Shown: one piece after another, positions 24,730 through 31,855 of the stretch
Layout of the letters: the number at the start of each line of letters is the position of its first letter
Numbering within the stretch: the first letter of the stretch is position 1
Origin: an uncultured Shimia sp.
Lineage (GTDB): Bacteria; Pseudomonadota; Alphaproteobacteria; Rhodobacterales; Rhodobacteraceae
Direction: 5' to 3'
Length of the DNA: 32,987 bases
NCBI RefSeq assembly: GCF_947498095.1
Contig: NZ_CANMJE010000022.1
Location: 1 to 32,987 of the forward strand
Position numbers and translations under genes: made by a program
The notes under the pieces: generated by a model
What the model was told of the DNA's origin: nothing
Databases searched by the model: none
What the model saw: the letters and a program-made list of their open reading frames with translations, nothing else

Positions 24730-25110
24730 ATGAGTGCTTTTGACGAGGACTTGTTTCTCAAAGGGTTAGAACAACGCAAAGCAACTCTGGGTGCCGCATA
24801 CGTTGAAAAAAACCTTTCTGAGGCTGATGAGTTCAGCCGCCCCTTCCAAGAGGCCATGACAGCGTGGTGCTGGGGATTTGGTTGGGGTGATGACGTAATA
24901 GATGCCAAAACACGCAGCATGATGAACTTGTCGATGATCGGTGCCTTGGGAAAAATGCATGAGTGGGAAATCCACTGTCGTGGCGCCCTTAAGAATGGCG
25001 TCAGCAAGGAAGAACTACGCGCCATCATCCATGTTATTGGCATCTATTGCGGCGTGCCTCAGGCTGTAGAGTGTTTTCGAGTGGCCAAGAGGGTCCTGGA
25101 GCAGGAGTAA
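24730..25110 (+). CDS. Carboxymuconolactone decarboxylase / AhpD-like family protein
   Basis: A 126-residue all-helical protein of the CMD/AhpD superfamily. It matches the PcaC pattern: WCWGFGWGDDVIDAKTRSM, then MIGALGKMHEWEIHCRGALKNG, and EELRAIIHVIGIYCGVPQA. Length equals gamma-carboxymuconolactone decarboxylase. It lacks an obvious CxxC peroxidase pair, so a decarboxylase or lactone-handling role is more likely than peroxidase. A GGAAA site precedes the ATG. It is the last gene of the plus-strand operon. In this setting it may decarboxylate a keto acid or lactone derived from the substrate; no aromatic protocatechuate genes are nearby. Confidence 0.82.
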   Translation: MSAFDEDLFLKGLEQRKATLGAAYVEKNLSEADEFSRPFQEAMTAWCWGFGWGDDVIDAKTRSMMNLSMIGALGKMHEWEIHCRGALKNGVSKEELRAIIHVIGIYCGVPQAVECFRVAKRVLEQE

Positions 25111-25209
25111 GTTTCGGGTGGGAATGCTCAAGATCCCGACCGATGACAATGATGCGCTACACAATATGCCGCGAGGCCTGTTACCAGCAATAATTGTTGA
25201 GCCTGCGGA

Positions 25210-26541
25210 TCAGATATCCAACGTGTGTTCTTTCTCCCATCGAGAAAAGTGAGACACGAAAGAGTCCCATTCCTGATGCTTCATCTTGATGTAAGCGTTG
25301 GAGAATTCCTTACCCATGATGGATTTCAATTCCTCATCTCTGTCGTACTCTCGCAGTGCGTCCAGCATGTTCAGAGGCAGCTTTGGCGCGTCGGTCACAA
25401 CGTGACCCTGTGCGTACATATCGATATCCCACCGCTTGCCCGGGTCCGCCTTGGTGCGAACACCTGAAAGCCCCGCAGCGATTATCACAGCCTGAAGCAG
25501 GTACGGGTTCACCGCCCCATCGGGCAGCCGCAACTCGAACCGGCCCGGCCCAGGAACTCGCACCATATGGGTGCGGTTGTTGCCAGTCCAAGTGACCGTA
25601 TTGGGTGCCCATGTCGCGCCAGACATGGTGCGCGGCGCGTTGATCCGTTTGTAAGAGTTCACAGTTGGATTTGTGATCGCCGCCAGCGCAGAGGCATGTT
25701 TCATGATGCCCCCGAGGAAATGCTTGCCGCTCTCGCCCAACCCAACTTCACCTGTCTGACCTTCACCCTTGTCCGAGGCAAAGACATTAACCTTGGCATC
25801 AGCACCGGGCGCATCCCAAACAGAAACATGGGCGTGGCAGCCATTGCCCGTCAGACCTTCAACGGGTTTGGGCATAAAGGTCGCGCGGAAACCGTGCTTC
25901 TCTGCGACAGACTTGGTCATGAACTTGAAAAAACTATGCTTGTCGGCGGTCTTAAGTGCGTCGTCAAACTCCCAGTTCATTTCGAACTGGCCGTTGGCAT
26001 CTTCATGGTCATTCTGGTACGGGCCCCAGCCCAATTCGAGCATGTAGTCGCAAATCTCGCGCACCACATCATAGCGGCGCATGACCGCTTGCTGATCGTA
26101 GCAGGGTTTGGCTGCGGTATCGAACGGGTCAGATATCTCCTCGCCATCAGGGGTTAGCAAGAAAAACTCAGCCTCAATACCCGTTTTCACGTGCATGCCT
26201 TCGGACGCGGCCTCATCAATCAACTTGCGCAGAACATTGCGCGGGGCCTGTGCGACATCCTCACCTTCCATCACGCAATTTCCGGCAACCCATGCCACTT
26301 CGGGTTTCCAAGGCAATTGGATAACCGAGGATGGGTCAGGTACCGCCAACATATCCGGATGTGCCGGAGTCATATCCAAATATGTCGCAAAGCCCGCAAA
26401 ACCCGCACCGTCCTCTTGCATGTCAGCGATCGCTTGTGCAGGCACCAGTTTGGCCCGCTGGCCACCGAACAGATCGGTGAAAGAAATCATGAAGTATTTA
26501 ACGCCGTTTTCTTCAGCGAAAGTAGCCAGATCTATCGTCAT
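25210..26541 (-). CDS. glnT: Type III glutamine synthetase-like ligase (GlnT / gamma-glutamylmethylamide synthetase GmaS)
   Basis: A 443-residue glutamine-synthetase-fold ligase. The glutamate and metal-binding segment is NGCHAHVSVWD. The ATP/active-site stretch runs from NAPRTMSGATWAPNTV through NRTHMVRVPGPGRFELRLPDG, with the conserved Arg and Glu. It joins glutamate to ammonia (GlnT) or to methylamine (GmaS) with ATP. The two activities cannot be separated by eye; following glxBCD homologues it could be GmaS, the first enzyme of the N-methylglutamate pathway. It is not the housekeeping type I GlnA. An AGGAAA site precedes the ATG. A strong terminator hairpin lies in the 68-base gap after glxD, so expression may be attenuated or independent. 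Confidence 0.85.
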   Translation of the reverse strand: MTIDLATFAEENGVKYFMISFTDLFGGQRAKLVPAQAIADMQEDGAGFAGFATYLDMTPAHPDMLAVPDPSSVIQLPWKPEVAWVAGNCVMEGEDVAQAPRNVLRKLIDEAASEGMHVKTGIEAEFFLLTPDGEEISDPFDTAAKPCYDQQAVMRRYDVVREICDYMLELGWGPYQNDHEDANGQFEMNWEFDDALKTADKHSFFKFMTKSVAEKHGFRATFMPKPVEGLTGNGCHAHVSVWDAPGADAKVNVFASDKGEGQTGEVGLGESGKHFLGGIMKHASALAAITNPTVNSYKRINAPRTMSGATWAPNTVTWTGNNRTHMVRVPGPGRFELRLPDGAVNPYLLQAVIIAAGLSGVRTKADPGKRWDIDMYAQGHVVTDAPKLPLNMLDALREYDRDEELKSIMGKEFSNAYIKMKHQEWDSFVSHFSRWEKEHTLDI

Positions 26542-26570
26542 TGGTCCACTTTCCTTTCCCTGTTAGATTG

Positions 26571-26600
26571 AAAAAGGCGCGACCACATTGGGGCCGCGCC
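26571..26600 (-). terminator. Intrinsic terminator/attenuator between glxD and glnT
   Basis: On the minus strand GGCGCGGCC pairs with GGTCGCGCC (nine pairs, one G-T) around a seven-base loop and is followed directly by TTTTT. This is a textbook rho-independent terminator located between two genes of the same direction. It should reduce read-through from glxBCD into the downstream ligase gene. Confidence 0.82.
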
Positions 26601-26609
26601 TGATTGTCT

Positions 26610-27941
26610 TTAACAACCGCCTTTGCCAGGGTACCAATCGGTACCAGCGAGCGGTATTTTCGCCATCGCGGCGGCTTCCATAGTCAGCGCACACAGATCC
26701 TCGGGTTCAAGATTGTGCAAATTGTTATGGCCACAAGCCCGCGCAATCGTTTGCGCCTCGAGCGTCAACACTTTGAGGTAGTTGCGCAACCGGCGTCCCG
26801 CATCGATCGGATCAATTCGAGACTGAAGCTCGGTTGTTTGGGTTGTAATCCCAGCCGGATCAAGACCTTCGTGCCAGTCGTCATACGCGCCGGTGGTGGA
26901 GCCAAGCTTTTGGTATTCTTCTTCCCATTTAGGATCATTGTCCCCAATCGCCACCATGGCGGCGGTACCGATTGAGACCGCGTCAGCCCCCAAGGCCAAC
27001 GCCTTGGCGACATCGGCTCCAGTGCGAATACCTCCGGAAATAACGAGCTGCACTTCCCTGTGCATGCCGAGGTCCTGCAAAGCCTGAACTGCCGGTCGAA
27101 TGCATGCCAAAGTGGGAAGACCGACATGTTCTATGAACACATCCTGAGTGGCCGCCGTACCGCCCTGCATGCCATCCAGAACCACAACGTCAGCGCCCGC
27201 TTTGACCGCTAAGGCCGTGTCATAGTAGGGGCGTGTTCCGCCAATTTTGATATAGATCGGAACCTGCCAGTCTGTGATTTCGCGCAGCTCCAGAATTTTG
27301 ATTTCCAGATCATCCGGGCCAGTCCAGTCTGGGTGCCGACACGACGAGCGTTGGTCGATTCCTTTGGGAAGTGTACGCATCTCGGCCACGCGGTCAGAAA
27401 TCTTCTGCCCCAGCAACATGCCTCCTCCACCGGGCTTTGCACCTTGCCCCACCACAATTTCGATGGCGTCAGCTTTGCGCAAGTCATCAGGGTTCATGCC
27501 GTAGCGCGACGGCAGATACTGATACACCAACTGGGTTGAATGTGTACGCTCCTCGGCCGTCATGCCTCCGTCGCCGGTCGTGGTGGAAGTACCTGCGGCT
27601 GAGGCGCCTCGACCGAGGGCTTCTTTCGCGGGCCCGGACAATGCGCCGAAGCTCATGCCAGCAATGGTGATTGGAATGTCCAGCACAATGGGTTTCTTCG
27701 CAAATCGGGTGCCCAACACAACTTTAGTGTCACATTTCTCGCGGTACCCTTCGAGCGGATATCGGGACACCGAAGCACCTAAAAACAGGAGATCATCAAA
27801 ATGCGGCACGCGACGTTTCGCACCGCCACCGCGAATATCATAAATTCCTGTTGCTGCGGCGCGCCGAATTTCGGCGTTGATCGGATTTGAGAATGTCGCC
27901 GACTGAAGCGGGAGCGTGCGTGGAATGTTGTTGTTATCCAT
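26610..27941 (-). CDS. glxD: FMN-binding glutamate synthase family protein, GlxD/MgsC
   Basis: A 443-residue FMN-dependent TIM-barrel domain, the catalytic core of glutamate synthase encoded as a separate gene. Family segments are GAKPGGGGMLLGQK, IKIGGTRPYYDTALAVKAGADV and the FMN-phosphate site ISGGIRTGADVAKALALGADA. In methylamine users the same protein is MgsC of N-methylglutamate synthase, which makes N-methylglutamate from gamma-glutamylmethylamide or glutamine with 2-oxoglutarate or glutamate. It follows glxC by 18 bases. Whether the complex here forms glutamate or N-methylglutamate is not decided by sequence. Confidence 0.88.
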   Translation of the reverse strand: MDNNNIPRTLPLQSATFSNPINAEIRRAAATGIYDIRGGGAKRRVPHFDDLLFLGASVSRYPLEGYREKCDTKVVLGTRFAKKPIVLDIPITIAGMSFGALSGPAKEALGRGASAAGTSTTTGDGGMTAEERTHSTQLVYQYLPSRYGMNPDDLRKADAIEIVVGQGAKPGGGGMLLGQKISDRVAEMRTLPKGIDQRSSCRHPDWTGPDDLEIKILELREITDWQVPIYIKIGGTRPYYDTALAVKAGADVVVLDGMQGGTAATQDVFIEHVGLPTLACIRPAVQALQDLGMHREVQLVISGGIRTGADVAKALALGADAVSIGTAAMVAIGDNDPKWEEEYQKLGSTTGAYDDWHEGLDPAGITTQTTELQSRIDPIDAGRRLRNYLKVLTLEAQTIARACGHNNLHNLEPEDLCALTMEAAAMAKIPLAGTDWYPGKGGC

Positions 27942-27959
27942 GTCTGAGTATACCTGACT

Positions 27960-28643
27960 TTAATACGCTTGCGCGTTGTCGACGTCGAAGTTGTAAAGCT
28001 GACGCGCCGAGCCATACCGCTTGAATTCTTCGGGTTTTGCATCACACTCTGCACGCGCCAAAAGATCCTTCAGAATCTCAATATGCTCAGGGCGCACATC
28101 TTTTTCGATGCAATCTGCACCGAGGCTTTTGACCGAACCGCGCACAAACAACTGCGCTTCGTACAACGAGTCGCCCAATGCATCGCCGGCGTCGCCACAA
28201 ACAACTAGATTTCCTGCCTGTGCCATAAAGGCCGACATATGGCCGATGTTGCCATGTACTACGATGTCGACACCCTTCATCGAAATCCCGCACCTAGAGC
28301 TGGCATTACCCTTGATTACGAGCAATCCCCCATGTGCGGTGGCTCCGGCATACTGGCTGGCATCGCCTTCGACGATAACTTTTCCGGACATCATGTTTTC
28401 CGCCACACCTGGACCTACGGACCCTTTGACATGGACAGACGCGAGCTGGTTCATGCCGGCGCAGTAATACCCGGTCGATCCATTTACAGTCACATTGATT
28501 GGCGCGTTTAAACCACATGCAATCGCATGGCTGCCCTTCGGATTTACAACTTCCCAATTGTCTTCGGTGACCGCTGAGGATTGCGCTTGTAAGGTCGAGT
28601 TAAGACCACGTAGGCCATCGGCTTCAAGATTGTATGTCTGCAT
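27960..28643 (-). CDS. glxC: GXGXG-repeat glutamate synthase subunit, GlxC/MgsB
   Basis: A 227-residue beta-helix protein corresponding to the C-terminal GXGXG domain of glutamate synthase. Repeats such as GSVGPGVAENMMSGKVIVEGD, GNIGHMSAFMAQAGNLVVCGDAGDALG and VRGSVKSLGAD show the glycine-rich turns. The start at 28643 (MQTYNLEADG) is one base after the glxB stop (TAAGATG). The upstream in-frame extension overlaps glxB and is rejected. It is the small structural partner of GlxB and GlxD. Confidence 0.87.
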   Translation of the reverse strand: MQTYNLEADGLRGLNSTLQAQSSAVTEDNWEVVNPKGSHAIACGLNAPINVTVNGSTGYYCAGMNQLASVHVKGSVGPGVAENMMSGKVIVEGDASQYAGATAHGGLLVIKGNASSRCGISMKGVDIVVHGNIGHMSAFMAQAGNLVVCGDAGDALGDSLYEAQLFVRGSVKSLGADCIEKDVRPEHIEILKDLLARAECDAKPEEFKRYGSARQLYNFDVDNAQAY

Positions 28644-28644
28644 C

Positions 28645-29541
28645 TTAATGGTTCCAGAAATAGACAGTTGCGGGTTCCGGTTCCCAGACCCGTGCTTCAA
28701 CGATACCGGGAAGGTTGACCAACGCGCGGTATTCGCTGCCAAAAGCAACATATTGATCGGTTTCGGCCATCACCGCCGGTTTGCAAGCAATAGGATCACG
28801 GACGACGCCAAAGCCATCTTTGGTGCCAACCACAAAGGTAAAGAACCCGTCCAGATCATCTATCGAGCTTTCCAGAGCCTCGCCCAATGTCGATCCCTTC
28901 TGCATTTTCCAGGTCAGGTAAGCGGCACCGACTTCGGTGTCGTTCATGGATTCAATCCGAACTCCTTCGCGCATTAGTTTACGTCGCCAGGAGTTATGGT
29001 TCGATAGTGACCCATTATGAACCAGACACTGATCGTCACCTGTCGAAAACGGGTGCGCCCCTTCTGTGGTCACGGCTGACTCGGTGGCCATGCGGGTGTG
29101 ACCAATCCCATGGGTCCCACCCATATTGGATAGATTAAAACGGTTTGCGACGTCGTTAGGAAGGCCCACTTCTTTGTAAATCTCAATTGCGTCGCCTGCA
29201 CTCATAACGCGCATACCCGGCCGCAGTTCTTCGAGCGCGGTGCGGGCTTCCTCCAACTTGCCTTGGGGAATTTCCAGAATTGCGTGCGTGTCATTGCGCT
29301 TTAGAGAAACGTATTCGCCAATAGCTGCCCCAAGATCATCAGCGAGCGCATCAAAATCCTCATCAGCCTGATCCGATTGCACCGTCAGCTTTGAACTCCC
29401 GCCAGAGTCTTTCCCATAAATTGCAATACCCGCGCTGTCTGGACCGCGATCTGTCATTGTGATGAGCATTTCTGTCAGCATTGCACCCAGCTTGGGCTCA
29501 AGCGATTTGTCTTTCAGAAACAGGCCGACAATCCCGCACAT
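28645..29541 (-). CDS. glxB: Class II glutamine amidotransferase subunit, GlxB/MgsA
   Basis: A 298-residue N-terminal-nucleophile amidotransferase. It starts MCGIVGLFLKDKS, so Cys2 becomes the catalytic nucleophile after Met removal, which fixes the start; GGGAG lies upstream. Family motifs TDRGPDSAGIAIYG, GIGHTRMATESAVTTEGAHPF and VHNGSLSNHN are present. It releases ammonia, or methylamine from gamma-glutamylmethylamide in the Mgs version, for the GlxCD partners. First gene of the glxBCD-glnT operon, 133 bases downstream of an XRE-cupin regulator gene on the same strand. Confidence 0.9.
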   Translation of the reverse strand: MCGIVGLFLKDKSLEPKLGAMLTEMLITMTDRGPDSAGIAIYGKDSGGSSKLTVQSDQADEDFDALADDLGAAIGEYVSLKRNDTHAILEIPQGKLEEARTALEELRPGMRVMSAGDAIEIYKEVGLPNDVANRFNLSNMGGTHGIGHTRMATESAVTTEGAHPFSTGDDQCLVHNGSLSNHNSWRRKLMREGVRIESMNDTEVGAAYLTWKMQKGSTLGEALESSIDDLDGFFTFVVGTKDGFGVVRDPIACKPAVMAETDQYVAFGSEYRALVNLPGIVEARVWEPEPATVYFWNH

Positions 29542-29674
29542 AAAGTGAATCTCCCTAGTTTGGCATCTGCACACAGCTACCACTGTCAGGAAAATAATTC
29601 AACTGCAGTGAATACTTTTATCAGGAGAGACCCCAAATTGTGTCACCAGGGCTCTCTTTGGACACAAACCGAGT
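29542..29674 (-). promoter_or_regulatory. Region upstream of glxB with inverted repeat
   Basis: The gap between the XRE-cupin regulator and glxB holds TTGTGTC (29638-29644) and its exact inverse GACACAA (29661-29667), separated by 16 bases, plus CACTG...CAGTG near 29581-29610. The first pair could be an operator for the adjacent regulator or a weak terminator for its gene. No clear promoter boxes. Confidence 0.4.
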
Positions 29675-30337
29675 TTAAACCGCAGTATTCTTGTATGAAA
29701 TCACAGACAAAAAGCGGATCGGCAAATCAATCAGCTCTTCAGGACCATGCGGCGCATCCGCATCAAAAAACAAAGTATCGCCGGGCTCCAAAAGAAACAT
29801 CTGCGCGCCATGGCGGTACCTGACTTGGCCCTGAAGCATGTAGATAAATTCGATGCCGTCATGTTGGAAAGTCGGGAAAACATCTGATTCTTCACTGAGT
29901 GTGATGAGATAAGGTTCTGTGATGACACCGCTCGCATTTGACCCAAGATGTCCCAGCAAATTATACTGATGGCCAGCACGCGTACCTTCTCTCTCCATCT
30001 CAAGCCCGCTTCCGGATTTGGTATGGATCGCTTCACGTTTTTCCTCAAACCTGCGAAAGAATGCCGTGACTGGGACGCCGAGCCCATTTGCCAGCAATTG
30101 CAAAGTTGTCAGTGAAGGAGATGTTACACCATTTTCAATCTTCGAAAGCATTCCCAATGACAATCCGGCTTGCTTGGCAAGATCTTTCACTGTGATGTTT
30201 TGATTTTGCCGGAGCGCTTTGACTTCTTTGCCTATGGCAGCTTCAAGCGTGCGCTCCTTTTCGACCCGGACGCGGTGCGGATCTTGTGCAAGGTTTGAAT
30301 CAGTGTCAGACCCGCGCGCCACTTTCAAAATCGTCAT
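29675..30337 (-). CDS. XRE-family regulator with C-terminal cupin
   Basis: A 220-residue regulator from the start chosen here. An N-terminal XRE helix-turn-helix (about residues 33-95) reads VKALRQNQNITVKDLAKQAGLSL then GMLSKIENGVTSPSLTTLQLLA. The C-terminal cupin (about 130-215) has EFIYMLQGQVRYRHG and LEPGDTLFFDADAPHGPEEL. Such proteins sense a small metabolite through the cupin and often sit beside the genes they control, here glxBCD-glnT. A GGAAG site supports 30337. An alternative ATG at 30409 is only five bases from the insertion sequence, whose arrival may have replaced the native promoter or N-terminus. Confidence 0.85.
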   Translation of the reverse strand: MTILKVARGSDTDSNLAQDPHRVRVEKERTLEAAIGKEVKALRQNQNITVKDLAKQAGLSLGMLSKIENGVTSPSLTTLQLLANGLGVPVTAFFRRFEEKREAIHTKSGSGLEMEREGTRAGHQYNLLGHLGSNASGVITEPYLITLSEESDVFPTFQHDGIEFIYMLQGQVRYRHGAQMFLLEPGDTLFFDADAPHGPEELIDLPIRFLSVISYKNTAV

Positions 30338-30413
30338 TCCATCACTTCCCCGGTCAAAGCCTGCAATAGTAAAACTAGCAGAATTCGTTTCTGAGTGAAC
30401 AGCATTCATTGCA

Positions 30414-31232
30414 GGTGCTGTCAGGCAAATTCGAACTCGTCTCAACCAGGCCAGAGAACCTGTCCCTTTATGCCGCGCAAAGCCCGCGCCACTCGGCAAG
30501 AGCGGTGGTTCGTTTCTGCTTGAAATGGTCTCTTTGGGAAAGGCTGCGCTCCTGGTTGAAGTGATTGAAAACGGATGCATGGACGGAAACGAATTTCTGC
30601 AAACTTCGCATACGACGAAAGCGGTGCATGGCTCGCTCTCGCCTTCGAAAAGGTAGATGTGAATTCTCAGCGCGATTGTTCTTCCAGCGACCTGTTTCTT
30701 GTTTCACCGCATTTCCGACGACCTTCATCGCAGCGCCATAAGACCGCAATTTGTCAGTGACGATGACCTCCGGCGTTCCATACCGTTTCATCGATTTTCT
30801 CAAGAATTTGAGGGCTGCGGCGCGGTCTCGTCGTTTCGTGACGTAGCTTTCCAGCACCTCTGCTTCGTGGTCAACCGCCCGCCAAAGGTAATGCTGGACG
30901 CCATTGATTTTCACAAAAACTTCGTCTAGGTGCCATCGCCAATTTGAGTAAGAGCGGAGTTGCTGAACCCGTCGTTTGCGGATTTCTGAAGCAAACAACG
31001 GACCAAATCTGTTCCACCAGAAACGGATGGTTTCGTGGCTCACGTCGATGCCTCGTTCATGCAGCAGGTCCTCGACATTCCGAAGGGACAGCGGAAACCG
31101 AACATACATCATCACCGCCAGGCGAATGATTTCTGGGCTGGTTTTGAAGTAGCGAAATGGTGAGCGTTTTGTCATGACCGAAGGCTAGATCGGCACCCTG
31201 CCCTTCACAACCGAGTTTCTTCTGACATCACC
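30414..31232 (-). mobile_element. IS6-family insertion sequence, copy 2
   Basis: About 819 bp, in the same orientation as the first copy, one base longer on its left side. Ends read GGTGCTGTCAG on the left and GGTGATGTCAG on the complementary strand at the right. The flanking octamers (TCATTGCA and AAGTGGAC) do not match each other or those of copy 1. Outward read-through on the minus strand would enter the XRE-cupin and glxBCD-glnT genes. Confidence 0.8.
30468..31175 (-). CDS. IS6-family DDE transposase (copy 2)
   Basis: A 235-residue intact transposase with the same catalytic residues as copy 1: Asp in WHLDEVFVKING, Asp in VTDKLRSY and Glu in RAENSHLPF. It differs by substitutions such as EGEV to EAEV and a cluster around KRRDRAAALKFLRKSMKRYG. 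The N-terminal half up to the first catalytic Asp is almost identical. ATG start at the same relative place. Both copies appear functional by sequence. Confidence 0.92.
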   Translation of the reverse strand: MTKRSPFRYFKTSPEIIRLAVMMYVRFPLSLRNVEDLLHERGIDVSHETIRFWWNRFGPLFASEIRKRRVQQLRSYSNWRWHLDEVFVKINGVQHYLWRAVDHEAEVLESYVTKRRDRAAALKFLRKSMKRYGTPEVIVTDKLRSYGAAMKVVGNAVKQETGRWKNNRAENSHLPFRRRERAMHRFRRMRSLQKFVSVHASVFNHFNQERSLSQRDHFKQKRTTALAEWRGLCAA

Positions 31233-31272
31233 AAGTGGACTATTCGCTGCCGAGACACGGGAATTCCGCTTC

Positions 31273-31728
31273 TTATTCCGTTGATTTGACAGTTTCGAGG
31301 ATGAGCATTGTCGTCGTCTCTGACACACAGGGCACGTTCTTGAGTTTGCTCAGCACAAATTCTTTGAGAGCGTCTACATCGCGGGTTCTGATTTTCAGGA
31401 TGTAATCCAAATTGCCAGTGACAAGCAGGCATTCGGTGATCTCGGGCAAGCTGTGAACAGCGGCGAGGAACTCTTTGATGTCCGAGGGTGATTGCCGCGA
31501 CAGGCGAATATTGACCATCACGCTGACCCCATGCCCCAGAACATCAGGATCAATGCGGGCGCCGTATCCCGTGATGACACCGGTATCCTCCAATCGCTTT
31601 ACCCGACGGCTGCAGGGGGTTGGCGACAGGCCGACACGTTCTGCCAGATCGAGATTGGATATCCGCCCTTCGGTCTGAAGTACGGCGATGATCTTGTGAT
31701 CGGTGGCATCAAGTGTTGCCTTGGTCAT
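31273..31728 (-). CDS. Lrp/AsnC-family transcriptional regulator
   Basis: A 151-residue regulator from the ATG used here; a GTG two codons earlier (31734) is an alternative. The N-terminal winged helix-turn-helix reads LDATDHKIIAVLQTEGRISN then LAERVGLSPTPCSRRVKRLE. The C-terminal RAM/AsnC ligand-binding domain (about residues 65-145) includes VTGNLDYILKIRTRDVDALKEF. It faces a leucine/valine/phenylalanine dehydrogenase gene across a short divergent promoter, so it probably controls that gene in response to a branched-chain or aromatic amino acid. Its 3' end is 40 bases from the insertion sequence. Confidence 0.9.
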   Translation of the reverse strand: MTKATLDATDHKIIAVLQTEGRISNLDLAERVGLSPTPCSRRVKRLEDTGVITGYGARIDPDVLGHGVSVMVNIRLSRQSPSDIKEFLAAVHSLPEITECLLVTGNLDYILKIRTRDVDALKEFVLSKLKNVPCVSETTTMLILETVKSTE

Positions 31729-31855
31729 TTTCACTCATTTTTTCGCTGCGTGAGAGAATATGTGCTGACATTTTTGACAAACTCAACCAGATAGCAACAT
31801 TTCACCCCTGAATTTGGGCTATTCTGACCAAGTGCACCGCATGAAAGGGATGCAG
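31729..31855. promoter_or_regulatory. Divergent promoter region between Lrp regulator and amino acid dehydrogenase
   Basis: A 127-base A+T-rich region. A good -35 element TTGACA is present at 31774-31779 on the plus strand, but the matching -10 is unclear. Lrp-type sites are degenerate and I could not mark one with confidence. Confidence 0.4.

Larger units (their letters stand above)
2350..31232. mobile_element. Possible IS6-bracketed catabolic island (pseudo-compound transposon)
   Basis: Two same-orientation IS6-family copies flank about 27 kb of transport and catabolic genes with three regulators' worth of control. IS6 elements are known to move DNA between directly repeated copies as translocatable units. 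The lack of target duplications and the roughly 8% protein divergence between the copies argue against one recent composite insertion, so unit mobility is only a hypothesis. Confidence 0.35.

Noticed and set aside
25111..25209. Terminator between the convergent CMD and glnT genes
   Set aside because: Only short, imperfect inverted repeats and no T-run are visible.
25210..26541. Housekeeping type I glutamine synthetase (GlnA)
   Set aside because: The protein is shorter and shows the GlnT/GmaS-type pattern, and it is placed after glxBCD rather than beside glnB.
28644..28751. N-terminal extension of GlxC
   Set aside because: It would overlap glxB; the ATG at 28643 sits one base after the glxB stop and gives the family-typical N-terminus.
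30338..30580. N-terminal extension of the XRE-cupin regulator to 30580
   Set aside because: The extra codons lie mostly inside the insertion sequence and are the frame-shifted shadow of the transposase 3' end.
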